A stretch of 64,000 nt of DNA from Paenibacillus sp. cl123 (lineage in GTDB: Bacteria; Bacillota; Bacilli; Paenibacillales; NBRC-103111). Both the position numbers and the translations under genes were made by a program. The stretch lies in assembly GCF_900101595.1 (NCBI RefSeq), contig NZ_FMYY01000001.1:690585-754584 (forward strand). The letters run 5' to 3'. Of this stretch, positions 25,163 to 33,625 are shown piece by piece (position 1 is the stretch's first letter; each line of letters begins with the position of its first letter). The notes beneath the pieces were generated by a model, which saw only the letters and a list, made by a program, of their open reading frames with translations, made no database searches and was not told the DNA's origin.

Positions 25163-25495
25163 GCAGAATAACCGGTTCCGTGCCCGCTGATCGACAGAGA
25201 GGTAGTGAATGGAGTGAAATCGATTTTGACGGCTCTGGAGGGCTGTCAGGCGCTCGATAAGAGTCTAGAGAGACCAACGGGACAGTGAATGATCAGAGAT
25301 GTCTGCAGTGAACTGTGCGCAAGCAGGAAGGGGCGGTGGGAGAGGCTTTTCTCGCCCGAAGCGGTGCAGCAGCATGATCATCCTTTCATTTTGCTTAAAT
25401 AACACTTTCCCCCTTTCTCTTCCATCCAAACAGTGTTATGATAAAGGATAGTGTACACCGGAATAGATAAGGCACTTCGTATGGGAGGGAATGTG

Positions 25496-25885
25496 TTGCT
25501 ACAGCGAACCTTAATCGGTCTGATCCGCAGCCATGAAACGACGGGAGAGAAAGCCAAGGACCCGCTGCTAAAGACCCGTTATTATAAAATCTCCAAAGAT
25601 CAGGCTTGGGATGAAGTGATCAACATGTTTAAAAAGCTGAACGGGTACAAGCTGCTGCACGAAGTTCGCAATGTCGGGGAGATCGTGCTGGAGAAGCGTA
25701 CGATTACCGGCCGCACGCAGGATATCACGGTGACGCTGTTCGGTATCAATCCGCTCAAGACGGCTATTGATATTTATTCGGCCTCACGCGGGTCGCTTGG
25801 CGACCTCGGGTCCAACTATCGGACCATTATCGATATCTTTAAGCAAATCGATAAGAAGATGGCTGCTTACAAAATCCATGAATGA
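25496..25885 (+). CDS. DUF1499-like protein
   Basis: The 129-residue soluble protein ends in SASRGSLGDLGSNYRTIIDIF, close to the conserved Ser-Arg...Asp-Leu-Gly-Asn-x-Arg signature of DUF1499. An earlier helix-strand pattern (DQAWDEVINMFKKLNGYK) also fits. No catalytic role is known for the family. TTG 25496 is chosen because GGGAGGG lies seven bases upstream; the adjacent GTG at 25493 is possible, and the further GTG at 25451 would fall too near the promoter. Confidence 0.7.
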   Translation: MLQRTLIGLIRSHETTGEKAKDPLLKTRYYKISKDQAWDEVINMFKKLNGYKLLHEVRNVGEIVLEKRTITGRTQDITVTLFGINPLKTAIDIYSASRGSLGDLGSNYRTIIDIFKQIDKKMAAYKIHE

Positions 25886-25914
25886 TCTGTACGGCTGCGT
25901 TTACATGGATATAC

Positions 25915-25954
25915 AACATAAAAACAGCGTGGAGATCCACGCTGTTTTTATGTT
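25915..25954. terminator. Bidirectional terminator between the DUF1499 gene and tpx
   Basis: Perfect 19-bp arms (25915-25933 and 25936-25954) have A-runs and T-runs on both sides, giving U-tracts on either strand between the convergent genes. Confidence 0.9.
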
Positions 25955-25963
25955 CATCCCGGA

Positions 25964-26467
25964 TTAAACGAGCTTTTGAACAGCTTCAATAGCTGCTTCG
26001 TAGTTCGGGTGCTCTGTCATTTCGCTGAGGTATTCCACATACTGGATCGTATCGTTTGCATCGATGACGAAGATGGAACGCATCAGCAGGTGAAGCTCCT
26101 GGATCAACACGCCATAGCTTTTGCCGAACGAATGGTTCTTGTAGTCGGACAGCGTGATGACCTTGTCGATACCAGCGGCGCCGCACCAACGGGACTGGGC
26201 GAACGGCAGGTCGTTGCTGATCGTCAGGATAACGACGTTGTCGCCGAGCTTGGCGGCTTCTTCATTGAAACGGCGCGTTTGCGCATCGCAAACGCCTGTA
26301 TCCAAAGAAGGCACTACACTGATAAGCTTCACTTTACCCGCGTAATCGGAGAGAGATGCGGTTTCGAGAAGGTTTTTGTTTACCGTGAAGTCAGGTGCCT
26401 TGTCGCCGACTTGCAGCGTCGTGCCAACAAGCGTGATCGGATTGCCTTTCAGGGTAGCTTGTGCCAT
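25964..26467 (-). CDS. tpx: Thiol peroxidase Tpx
   Basis: The 167-residue atypical 2-Cys peroxiredoxin reduces hydrogen peroxide and lipid hydroperoxides with thioredoxin. The peroxidatic Cys60 sits in [14 protein letters not shown] and the resolving Cys95 in SRWCGAAG, as in the Tpx subfamily. The length is normal. AAAGGAGG lies ten bases before the ATG. The promoter on the minus strand (TATAAT 26527-26522 with TTGGAC upstream) sits in a 127-bp divergent gap shared with a LysR regulator, and the gap includes a PerR-like half site. Confidence 0.96.
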   Translation of the reverse strand: MAQATLKGNPITLVGTTLQVGDKAPDFTVNKNLLETASLSDYAGKVKLISVVPSLDTGVCDAQTRRFNEEAAKLGDNVVILTISNDLPFAQSRWCGAAGIDKVITLSDYKNHSFGKSYGVLIQELHLLMRSIFVIDANDTIQYVEYLSEMTEHPNYEAAIEAVQKLV

Positions 26468-26506
26468 GTGTACATGGGCCTCCTTTAGCGTCTTGAGAAT
26501 GATTGG

Positions 26507-26552
26507 TATTACACCGAGTATTATTATAAGCTTTTAGGGGAGACCTTGTCCA
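26507..26552 (-). promoter_or_regulatory. Promoter of tpx with PerR-like half site
   Basis: On the minus strand TTGGAC is followed after 19 bp (18 for TGGACA) by TATAAT inside TTATAATAATACTCG. The first half equals the PerR half site TTATAAT, but the second half is poorly conserved, so peroxide control by PerR is only a possibility. Confidence 0.45.
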
Positions 26553-26594
26553 ATAAGAACAAACGGTTACCCGATCTACAGGAGGCAGGATGTC

Positions 26595-27500
26595 GTGGAA
26601 TTCAGACAGTTGCAATATTTTGTCAAGGTTGCCCGCAAGCAGCATGTGACCCAGGCTGCCGAAGAGCTGCATGTGGCACAGTCGGCGGTCAGCAGGCAGA
26701 TTCATCAGCTGGAGAAGGAGCTTGGAGTCCCTTTATTTGTGCAGAAGGGGCGAAATCTTCAGTTGACTCCCGTAGGCAAGCTGTTTTTGAGCCGCGCGGA
26801 AAGCATCCTGTCCGATCTGGAGCGTGCGGTAAGCGAAGTGCATGAATTCATGGACCCTGAGCAGGGGGAGATTCGCATCGGTTTCCCGCACAGCTTGGGC
26901 ATTCATCTGCTGCCGACGGTTGTAGCCCGGTTCCGCGAGTCGCACCCGAAGGTCAAGTTCCGTCTGCGCCAAGGCACATATAATAGCTTGATACGAGATG
27001 TGATGAAAGGTGAAATCGACTTGTCTTTTATATCGCCTTTACCGGAAAAGCATAGTCATGTAACCGGGGAATTGCTGCTGCAGGAGGAGCTGTTCGCGAT
27101 CGTGCCGCAAGGTCATGCGCTGTCCGGTCAGGAAGTCATCCGTCTGGAGCAGTTGAAGGATGAGTCCTTCGTCATGTTCAGTGAGGAGTACTCACTAAGA
27201 AGCATTGTGCTGGAGGCTTGCGCCCAAGCCGGCTTTACGCCGCATATTGGCTTCGAAGGCGAAGAGACCGATACGATCAGGGGGCTCGTAGCGGCGGGCA
27301 TGGGAGTCAGCCTGCTGCCCGATATGGCGCTCACGGAGATCAGCCAGCTTCAGCCGACCAAGGTCAAAATTACGGAGCCTACGGTCACTCGCAGCGTAGG
27401 CTTGATCCGGCGTTCCGGAGATAAGCTGCCGCTTGTAGCGGAAGGCTTTCGAAGTTTTCTGCTTGAATTTTTTAAAGACCGAGAAGCGAAAAGAACCTGA
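26595..27500 (+). CDS. LysR-family transcriptional regulator
   Basis: The 301-residue regulator has an N-terminal winged HTH (FRQLQYFVKVARKQHVTQAA, with SAVSRQIHQLEKELGVPLF) and a C-terminal periplasmic-binding-like effector domain beginning near residue 90 (GEIRIGFPHSLGIHLLPTVV). GTG 26595 has AGGAGG nine bases upstream. It is divergent from tpx, the usual layout of a LysR protein and its target, so control of tpx is possible. It could equally act elsewhere. The stop lies in the loop of a terminator. Confidence 0.93.
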   Translation: MEFRQLQYFVKVARKQHVTQAAEELHVAQSAVSRQIHQLEKELGVPLFVQKGRNLQLTPVGKLFLSRAESILSDLERAVSEVHEFMDPEQGEIRIGFPHSLGIHLLPTVVARFRESHPKVKFRLRQGTYNSLIRDVMKGEIDLSFISPLPEKHSHVTGELLLQEELFAIVPQGHALSGQEVIRLEQLKDESFVMFSEEYSLRSIVLEACAQAGFTPHIGFEGEETDTIRGLVAAGMGVSLLPDMALTEISQLQPTKVKITEPTVTRSVGLIRRSGDKLPLVAEGFRSFLLEFFKDREAKRT

Positions 27501-27518
27501 GGTTCCTTCGCTTTTTCT
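27484..27518 (+). terminator. Intrinsic terminator after the LysR gene
   Basis: AGCGAA and GAACC pair with GGTTC and TTCGCT, with small bulges and TGA in the loop, followed by TTTTTC. Confidence 0.75.
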
Positions 27519-27581
27519 TCGTATTTTTACGATTTGCGGCAATTTCAGCCAATTTCTCGAACCCGGCGCACGTGGTCGATA

Positions 27582-27626
27582 ACAAAAAAAAGCCGTCAGC
27601 GCCCGGAAGGGCGACTGACGGCTTTG
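27582..27626 (-). terminator. Intrinsic terminator after yugP
   Basis: On the minus strand AAAGCCGTCAGTCGCCC pairs with GGGCGCTGACGGCTTT around TTCC, followed by TTTTTGTT. Confidence 0.9.
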
Positions 27627-27640
27627 TGCGGTTTATTTGC

Positions 27641-28327
27641 TTAATCGTTACTGCGATTGTTGAAAATCATAATGTACTTGATCAGCTCCAGCAAGGAGAT
27701 CAGCGCGGCGGCAACGTAGGTGAGAGCGGCTGCGTTCAGCACTTTGGCGACTCCGCGCTCTTCGTCATTGGTGATGAAGCCTTCGGCCACCATCAGATCA
27801 CGGGCGCGGTTGCTCGCATTGAATTCGACCGGCAGTGTGACGAGTTGGAAAGCGACCGCCGCGGAGAAGAAAATAATACCGAGGCCCAGCAGAAAGTTGA
27901 ACTGTTGGAAAAACAGGCCCGCCAATATCAAAAGAGGCGCAACGCCAGATGTTAAGTTGACCACAGGGAACATGCGGTGGCGCATAACCAGCATCGGATA
28001 ATGCACTTTATGCTGGATGGCGTGGCCTACCTCGTGGCAGGCAACCGAAACGGCGGATATCGAGTGCTCATAGTAAACGGGCTCGGACAACCGGACGGCG
28101 CGTGCGATCGGGTCGTAATGATCGGTTAAAGCGCCGGGCACCGGCTCCACCGGCACATCATGCAGCCCGTTGGCATCGAGCATGCGTCTTGCGGCTTCAT
28201 ACCCGGTCATGCCGGAGTGGACGGGAACATCGGACCATTTGTTGAACGTGCCCTTAACCCGGAACTGGGCCCATAAAGAAAGTACGAACGCAATGATAAT
28301 TAGAAAATCCATCGGGTGAAAAAACAT
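27641..28327 (-). CDS. yugP: Zinc metallopeptidase YugP
   Basis: The 228-residue integral membrane protein belongs to the neutral zinc metallopeptidase family PF04298. It has an N-terminal TM helix, the zinc-binding HEVGH motif at residues 98-102 next to a conserved AVSVAC stretch, then three more hydrophobic helices. The family's VEFNASNRARD segment (about residue 167) supplies a likely third ligand. Physiological substrates are unknown. Its own terminator follows, and a MerR gene lies 41 bp upstream on the same strand. Confidence 0.93.
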   Translation of the reverse strand: MFFHPMDFLIIIAFVLSLWAQFRVKGTFNKWSDVPVHSGMTGYEAARRMLDANGLHDVPVEPVPGALTDHYDPIARAVRLSEPVYYEHSISAVSVACHEVGHAIQHKVHYPMLVMRHRMFPVVNLTSGVAPLLILAGLFFQQFNFLLGLGIIFFSAAVAFQLVTLPVEFNASNRARDLMVAEGFITNDEERGVAKVLNAAALTYVAAALISLLELIKYIMIFNNRSND

Positions 28328-28368
28328 AATTCCATTCCCTCCGTATGTTTAATGGGTGAGAAGCATAG

Positions 28369-28800
28369 TCAGGAAAGAGGGCCTTTGCCGAGTAAAAGGA
28401 GCAGCGCTTCTATGCAGGCCGCCGCCGATGGCGTCAGCTTCTGGTGGAGATTTTTCAGCTGAGTGGGCTTGAGTTTGTCGACGAGGGGGCCGACCTCGCG
28501 CACTTCTTTCTCCAGCTGCATCAGCTTGAGCTGCAAGGATGTTAACTTATCTGTCACTAACTCGTCGCGGCTAACCTTGTTCCACTGGGTGAGATCCGAC
28601 TTGATCTCCTCCAAGCTATATTTCTCACGCTTCATCGTTTCAATACGCTTGAGCCGCATTAAGGTTTCATCGCTATATAATCGGTAATTCGTGTCGGATC
28701 GGGCCTCGGGCTGTATGAGCCCAAGCTTGGTGTAATAGTCGATGGTCCGCAGACTTACCTCGGATAACCGCGCCAGCTCGCCGATTCGGTACAGTTTCAT
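28369..28800 (-). CDS. MerR-family transcriptional regulator
   Basis: The 143-residue regulator has the MerR winged HTH at its start (LYRIGELARLSEVSLRTIDYY) and a dimerisation coiled coil near residues 80-115. No cysteine cluster for metals is present; the short C-terminal part gives no effector clue. The ATG at 28800 gives the canonical start. An upstream in-frame ATG (28842) lies inside the promoter, so it is excluded; GTG 28818 remains possible. yugP lies downstream on the same strand. Confidence 0.88.
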   Translation of the reverse strand: MKLYRIGELARLSEVSLRTIDYYTKLGLIQPEARSDTNYRLYSDETLMRLKRIETMKREKYSLEEIKSDLTQWNKVSRDELVTDKLTSLQLKLMQLEKEVREVGPLVDKLKPTQLKNLHQKLTPSAAACIEALLLLLGKGPLS

Positions 28801-28831
28801 ATCCCCATGTTCGCTCACCTCTTTTTCTATA

Positions 28832-28860
28832 ATGATACTCATTCTAAACCGTACAGTCAA
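28832..28860 (-). promoter_or_regulatory. Sigma-A promoter of the MerR gene
   Basis: On the minus strand TTGACT (28860-28855) and TATCAT (28837-28832) are 17 bp apart. The start site near 28825 rules out protein starts further upstream. Confidence 0.65.
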
Positions 28861-28920
28861 ACGTTATGCTTTGGGCTATATCGACATATAAAACGGAAAG
28901 AAACCGAAGTGAAAAACCTA

Positions 28921-28949
28921 TTGCGAAATTTGAGATGACTGCATATAAT
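28921..28949 (+). promoter_or_regulatory. Sigma-A promoter of the DUF294-exonuclease operon
   Basis: TTGCGA (28921-28926) and TATAAT (28944-28949) are 17 bp apart. The predicted start is near 28956. Confidence 0.75.
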
Positions 28950-29011
28950 GACATTTATAGTTCCGTATGATGTTAAATAACATTACGTTAGGTGGCGAAA
29001 GGAGTCGAGCT

Positions 29012-30112
29012 ATGGGGCGTCAAGCGTGGGCAAGCATGATCCAGGAAGCCATAGAAGCTCGGGACGTTCAGCAATTGAAGGAACTGCGCGACCGCGCCCA
29101 TACGAAATTTCTTCAGCATCTTCCCTCCGATCCTCCTTTCGTTTGGAATGAAGAGGTGAACCGGTTCCACGATTTGATTATCGGCCGGGTTATCGCGATG
29201 ACGGAGCATGACGTATGCGAGGAGAGGGGCGAGGAGGTTCCTCTCGCCTATGCGTTCCTGCTGTTCGGCAGCGGGGGGAGAGCGGAGCAGACCTTATGGA
29301 GCGACCAGGATAACGGGCTTGTGTACGAGGATACGGCCGACGAAGCCCTGAAGGTGAAGGCCGCGGCCTTCTTCCGGGAGCTGGCTGAGCGTATTTCGAT
29401 TAACCTGGAGAGGGCCGGGTATCCTCCCTGCAGCGGCGGCGTGCTGTGCGCGAATCCGAAGTGGACGCAGCCGCTTGCCGGCTATCGTCAGATGCTGGAC
29501 GCCTGGCTCGCCGAGCCCGATTGGGAGCATGTCAGATATCTGCTCATTGTCGCTGATCTGAGAGTCATTCATGGAGACCATGCACTGGGGGACCAGCTCA
29601 CGGAACGACTGGTGGCCTATATGCAGCTGCATCCGGCCATGTACGGGCATATGCAGCGCAATACGCTTCATCACAAAGCGTCCATAGGCATCTTCGGCCA
29701 GTTGATCAAGGAGCGTTACGGAGTGGATGCCGGAGGAGTCGATGTCAAGTACGGCGCCTATATCCCGATCGTCAATGGTGTGCGGCTGCTTGCGCTGGAA
29801 GCGGGAATCAGGGTTACTTCGACCGAAAGCAGAATCCGCCTGCTGATCGCCGGGCGCCATGTCCCCGATGATATCGGTCATGACTGGCTGGATGCGCTCT
29901 CCACAGCCTTGAAGCTGCGCTCGACCACTCCTTACCAGATGGAGGAAGGGACCTACTCCTCGCGCGGGATGCTGACGCCGGAGCAGCTTACGAGAGAGCG
30001 GACGATTGAATTGAAATTATGTCTGCGGATCGCGGGCGAGCTGCAGAAGTTTGTGAAAAAAACGGTCCATTATGAACTGGAAATGAAAGGAAAGGGGAGA
30101 GAAAACCAATGA
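29012..30112 (+). CDS. DUF294 nucleotidyltransferase-like signalling protein
   Basis: The 366-residue protein carries the GlnD-like nucleotidyltransferase signature GSGGRAEQTLWSDQDNG (about residues 86-102), with the metal-binding Asp pair, followed by the DUF294 C-terminal helical domain (about 230-366). Related proteins usually add CBS or cyclic-nucleotide-binding domains at the N-terminus; this one lacks them. ATG 29012 has AAAGGAG seven bases upstream. The stop overlaps the exonuclease start by 4 bp. The nucleotidyl acceptor is unknown. Confidence 0.85.
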   Translation: MGRQAWASMIQEAIEARDVQQLKELRDRAHTKFLQHLPSDPPFVWNEEVNRFHDLIIGRVIAMTEHDVCEERGEEVPLAYAFLLFGSGGRAEQTLWSDQDNGLVYEDTADEALKVKAAAFFRELAERISINLERAGYPPCSGGVLCANPKWTQPLAGYRQMLDAWLAEPDWEHVRYLLIVADLRVIHGDHALGDQLTERLVAYMQLHPAMYGHMQRNTLHHKASIGIFGQLIKERYGVDAGGVDVKYGAYIPIVNGVRLLALEAGIRVTSTESRIRLLIAGRHVPDDIGHDWLDALSTALKLRSTTPYQMEEGTYSSRGMLTPEQLTRERTIELKLCLRIAGELQKFVKKTVHYELEMKGKGRENQ

Positions 30113-30843
30113 AAGACAGGAGACCTCCGGGAAGAATGTGGAGCTTGTACAAGATGGGAGGGCTGACGCCTGCCATTACCTCCATGTTCGATATGCAGAG
30201 CGCGCAGCAGATGGCCTTCATCCGCTCCATCATGAAGGAGCAGCGTAAAAATTCGCTGTATGAAATACCGCTCCATTCCGTGGAACTCGTTGTGTTCGAT
30301 CTGGAGACGACAGGGTTTTCTCCCTATAATGGAGATGAGATTATTGCGTTCGGAGCGGTATCGGTCAGCGGGGAGGAGGTGCAGGGAAGCGAAACCTACT
30401 ATAGTCTCGTCAATCCGAAGCGAGCGATCCCTCCGGAAATCGAGGAGTTGACCGGGATCAGCAATGAGGAAGCGGCCAAGGCGCCGGAGCTGCTGGATGC
30501 GCTTCGCGGCTTTCTCGAGTTCGTCCAACAGAAGGTGCTGGTGGCTCATGGTACGGGACATGACAAGCATTTCCTTAACGCGGCCTTATGGCGAACTTCC
30601 CGAATCAACCTGACCCACAGGCTGCTGGATACGATGATGGTGGCGAAGTGGCTGAATCCCAAGCTGAAGTCCTATGACCTGGACACGCTGCTCGATATAT
30701 ACGGCGTGGAGGTCACCAGGCGGCATCACGCGCTGGAGGATGCCCGAATGACCGCCGCTTTGTGGTCGAAGCTGCTGGGCGAAGCAAGAGAGCGTGATAT
30801 CCAAACGCTTGGCGATTTGTACATGCAGCTTAGCCGTTATTAA
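30109..30843 (+). CDS. DnaQ-like 3'-5' exonuclease
   Basis: The 244-residue DEDDh exonuclease has ExoI (VFDLETTGF, about residue 64), ExoII (AHGTGHDKHFL, about residue 150) and ExoIII (HHALEDARMT, about residue 206), as in PolC and DnaQ proofreading domains. An N-terminal helical extension of about 55 residues precedes the catalytic fold. It is translationally coupled to the DUF294 nucleotidyltransferase. This pairing recurs in other bacteria, to my knowledge, and suggests a nucleotide or nucleic acid repair or signalling role rather than replication. Confidence 0.9.
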   Translation: MKDRRPPGRMWSLYKMGGLTPAITSMFDMQSAQQMAFIRSIMKEQRKNSLYEIPLHSVELVVFDLETTGFSPYNGDEIIAFGAVSVSGEEVQGSETYYSLVNPKRAIPPEIEELTGISNEEAAKAPELLDALRGFLEFVQQKVLVAHGTGHDKHFLNAALWRTSRINLTHRLLDTMMVAKWLNPKLKSYDLDTLLDIYGVEVTRRHHALEDARMTAALWSKLLGEARERDIQTLGDLYMQLSRY

Positions 30844-30883
30844 AAAATCTTCGGATCAGGGAGCGATTCCGAAGATTTTTTGG
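30842..30883. terminator. Bidirectional terminator after the exonuclease gene
   Basis: A 14-bp perfect stem AAAAAATCTTCGGA/TCCGAAGATTTTTT has U-tracts on both strands, between the convergent exonuclease and JAMM genes. Confidence 0.88.
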
Positions 30884-30903
30884 CGTTCTGCTGGCCCCAG
30901 GCT

Positions 30904-31386
30904 TTACGTTCCCGGTACGATGCGGATAACAAGAGGCTGCGCGATAACATCCCCGCCTTCTCTGCTGTACCGGTATGCGCGAAGCTGGGGGGGGCTGCCT
31001 TCCTGATGTCCCGCTGCGGACAAAATCCAATGGCTCGGGAGCGTATGCCATAGAGAAGCAAGATCCTCCCGAGACGGGACGGCTGCTCCGGCTGGATGGG
31101 CATGCGCAATGCCCAGCAAGGCATCCCCGTCGTCGCCGCCTCGAGTCTGGTTGTACAAGGCTGAGATCAGCTGCTGAGGCTGCATTACGAATCTGCGCTT
31201 CGGGTCCTCGGCTATATTGTCGATGGGGACGAAGCGGGTGATCAAGGGAGTTCCGGCCGCTTCCCCGGCCACCGCCTGAGCGCCGAACAGCAGACCGCAG
31301 CTCTCCAAGGGCAGCTTATCGCAGCAATAATGCTGCAGCTGCCGCAGAACAGACTGCCGGATGGAAATGCAAGCAAATGTCGTCAT
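30904..31386 (-). CDS. JAMM/MPN-domain metallopeptidase (Mov34/PAD-1, M67 family)
   Basis: The 160-residue protein is a stand-alone JAMM domain. It has the complete catalytic set: Glu28 in LESCGLLFG, and His95, His97, Ser105 and Asp108 in the motif HAHPAGAAVPSRED (H-x-H-x7-S-x2-D). Bacterial members cleave ubiquitin-like sulfur carriers, cysteine-adducted proteins or peptidoglycan peptides. No ThiS/MoaD-like gene or CysO/CysM partner is nearby, so the substrate is open. It shares a strand with the MFS gene 33 bp upstream, probably one transcript. Confidence 0.9.
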   Translation of the reverse strand: MTTFACISIRQSVLRQLQHYCCDKLPLESCGLLFGAQAVAGEAAGTPLITRFVPIDNIAEDPKRRFVMQPQQLISALYNQTRGGDDGDALLGIAHAHPAGAAVPSREDLASLWHTLPSHWILSAAGHQEGSPPQLRAYRYSREGGDVIAQPLVIRIVPGT

Positions 31387-31419
31387 ACGGAATAGTATAC
31401 CGCCGGCAAAGCCTCTTGC

Positions 31420-32760
31420 CTACCCTCCCAATGTCCCCCGCGGCTTCACGAGAAAGAAGACGAGCATCAGCGTAACGGCCGTTAAAGCGGCCACGCTGAT
31501 AAACACCAGCTGATGCGAGCGGTCCATCATCCAGCCGAACAGGGGCGGGCCAAAAGCCACGCCGAGAAATCGCAAGCTGCTGTAGATGGAAGTGATCATC
31601 CCCCGCTGTTCACGTTCCACCGAGCCGGTAATCATCGTATTCAGGCAGGGAAGCAGAAGACCCGTCCCTATGCTGCTTAGCGTGAGCAGACCGATGAATA
31701 CATACAAATTTGACTGATACAAAAAGATGCATAAGGCGAGTGAGACGGTCATGACGGCCAGCCCTATATTGATAAGCCATCTCATCAACGTCCCGTTTTT
31801 CTTGATGAGGGCCCCTGTTGTATAAGAGGTCGCTACAAGACCGAGCAGCGGTATAGCCAGGATCATGCCTTTCCTGACGCCCTCAATCGAGTACGGAGCC
31901 TCTTCGAGAATATCGGATAAATAAAACAACACCCCAAACAACACGAATAAAGCGGCCGAGCCGGCAAAAAAGGAAGTGATCAGCCAGCGTCCCTTTTTCT
32001 TCAAAATGACACCGATCTGTTTGATATAGGGCCCGAGTTTATGCGGCTCCCCGGTACGCGGAGGCTCCTTCAGCAAAAACATAACGGCGAGCAGCGAGAG
32101 CAGACAAAATACCGGGAAAGCGAAAAAGGCGGCATACCAGACAATCAGGGCGAGCAGGGACCCGAAGATCGGGCTGACCACCTTGCCAAAGCCGTTGGAC
32201 GCTTCGGTAAGCCCGAGCGCTTTGCTTTCTGTTCCGTCCTTGTACAAATCTCCGGCGAGAGCCATCGCGATCGGAGCGGTTCCTGCGGCGCCTAAGCCTT
32301 GGATAGCTCTGGCTATAATAATGATCGTGTAAGAGTTCCAGACAGCCCCCAGGCCCGCCAGAACGCCAGCGCCGCCATAAATGATCAGGGAGGGGATGAT
32401 AACGGCTTTGCGCGAAAACCTGTCGGATAAATAACCGGATATCGGGATCACAAGTCCAGCCGTGACAGAGAACAAGGTGATGACCAGACTGCTCTGAAAC
32501 TGGCTGATGCCGAGCCGCTCCTGCATATCGGGCAGAATGGGGACGAGCATGGAATTGCCCAGCACAAGGACGAGAGGAACGGAGGCGATGGCGATAAACT
32601 CCCAGATCAGTCCCTTGGAGCTGGCGGCTTCCCCCTGCCGGTTTTTTCCTGAAGCGGAGCGGTCTTTCTGCTTGCTTGGCTCGGATGAACGCTCCTCCGG
32701 TTCAGACTCGATGTCGCTTTCGAATGTGATGGAAAGCAGTTTCTTTTTGGTTTTTTCCAT
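31420..32760 (-). CDS. MFS drug-efflux-like transporter
   Basis: The 446-residue carrier has a charged, disordered cytosolic N-terminus of about 55 residues, then about twelve TM helices. Motif A after TM2 reads GYLSDRFSRKAVII; ARAIQGLGAAGTAPIAMALAGD matches TM4 of drug:proton antiporters. DHA1-type multidrug or metabolite efflux is likely. ATG 32760 is the first plausible start; GGAGG lies 13 bases upstream, a long spacing, so the start is less certain. Confidence 0.85.
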   Translation of the reverse strand: MEKTKKKLLSITFESDIESEPEERSSEPSKQKDRSASGKNRQGEAASSKGLIWEFIAIASVPLVLVLGNSMLVPILPDMQERLGISQFQSSLVITLFSVTAGLVIPISGYLSDRFSRKAVIIPSLIIYGGAGVLAGLGAVWNSYTIIIIARAIQGLGAAGTAPIAMALAGDLYKDGTESKALGLTEASNGFGKVVSPIFGSLLALIVWYAAFFAFPVFCLLSLLAVMFLLKEPPRTGEPHKLGPYIKQIGVILKKKGRWLITSFFAGSAALFVLFGVLFYLSDILEEAPYSIEGVRKGMILAIPLLGLVATSYTTGALIKKNGTLMRWLINIGLAVMTVSLALCIFLYQSNLYVFIGLLTLSSIGTGLLLPCLNTMITGSVEREQRGMITSIYSSLRFLGVAFGPPLFGWMMDRSHQLVFISVAALTAVTLMLVFFLVKPRGTLGG

Positions 32761-32942
32761 GACGGCTATTAAACCTCCAGGCAGACGATTGATGGGCTTA
32801 ATGTACCCGCTGTTTACCTGGGTCATGCGGTCCTGTCCAGACAACCTTTACCATATCATGCAGCCGGGGTCGGGAATCGGCCGGGGGAAAGATGGGGATA
32901 CTGGGAAGTATGGAAAGATCAACTTAGAAGGAGCAGGGTGGC

Positions 32943-33521
32943 ATGAAAAAAACGAATATGCTGTTCGTGCTGGCGGCGGCCTTGCTGCTCGCGCTGGGGG
33001 TCTGGCAGTTTATGCGCACCGACCGGATCATTCGCGCGGCTGCAGCTTCGCCCAAAGCCGTCATTGCCGAGAGGCTGCCGGTTCCCGTCCGGGCTCTTAC
33101 CGCATTGGATGGAAAAGAATATACGATAGGCGGCGCACGCTCCAAGCCGATGGTGATTAATTTCTGGGCATCTTGGTGCGGGCCGTGTCATGAGGAAGCT
33201 CCGGCTCTGGAGCGCATTTATGAGCGGTACGGGGGGCAATTCGATCTGTATGCCGTCAATGTAACGAAGGGCGATCGGCTGAAGGATGCGAAGGCATTCG
33301 CGCATCGATACGGACTTCAATTCCCTATCCTGCTCGATAAAACAGGCCAAGCGGCGGAAGATTACCGAATCCTGTTCGTCCCGACCAGCTTCCTGATCGA
33401 CAGTCAGGGCAGATTGGTCGAGACGATCCATGTGCTGCCACCGGAGGAGCTGGAGCAAAAGATCAAGCATTTGATCGAGCGGGAATCGGCCGCCGGGTCA
33501 AGGACTGCTGTCACCGGTTAA
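32943..33521 (+). CDS. Membrane-anchored thiol-disulfide oxidoreductase, TlpA/ResA-like
   Basis: The 192-residue protein has an N-terminal membrane anchor (about residues 7-21) and an extracytoplasmic thioredoxin fold with the redox centre WCGPC (Cys79, Cys82) and the cis-Pro loop FVPTSF. It resembles ResA/TlpA/StoA proteins, which reduce apocytochrome c, spore proteins or other exported thiols. No cytochrome maturation gene is adjacent. GAAGGAGCAGGGTGGC precedes the ATG. Confidence 0.92.
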   Translation: MKKTNMLFVLAAALLLALGVWQFMRTDRIIRAAAASPKAVIAERLPVPVRALTALDGKEYTIGGARSKPMVINFWASWCGPCHEEAPALERIYERYGGQFDLYAVNVTKGDRLKDAKAFAHRYGLQFPILLDKTGQAAEDYRILFVPTSFLIDSQGRLVETIHVLPPEELEQKIKHLIERESAAGSRTAVTG

Positions 33522-33538
33522 CCGCAAGCAGAACGCAG

Positions 33539-33599
33539 AAAAGCTGCAGCCCAGCGCCGCAGGGAAACATTCCCCGAGGCGCCGGAACTGCAGCTTTTT
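33539..33599. terminator. Terminator between the TlpA-like gene and cimA
   Basis: AAAAGCTGCAG pairs with CTGCAGCTTTT around an inner GCGCC-containing stem. U-tracts on both strands suit the convergent genes. Confidence 0.85.
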
Positions 33600-33625
33600 C
33601 AATCTAACCTGGTAAGGATCAAATG

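Noticed and set aside
25163..25436. Short frame with GTG near 25205 (about 27 codons)
   Set aside because: The ribosome binding site is poor, no homology is recognised and composition looks non-coding.
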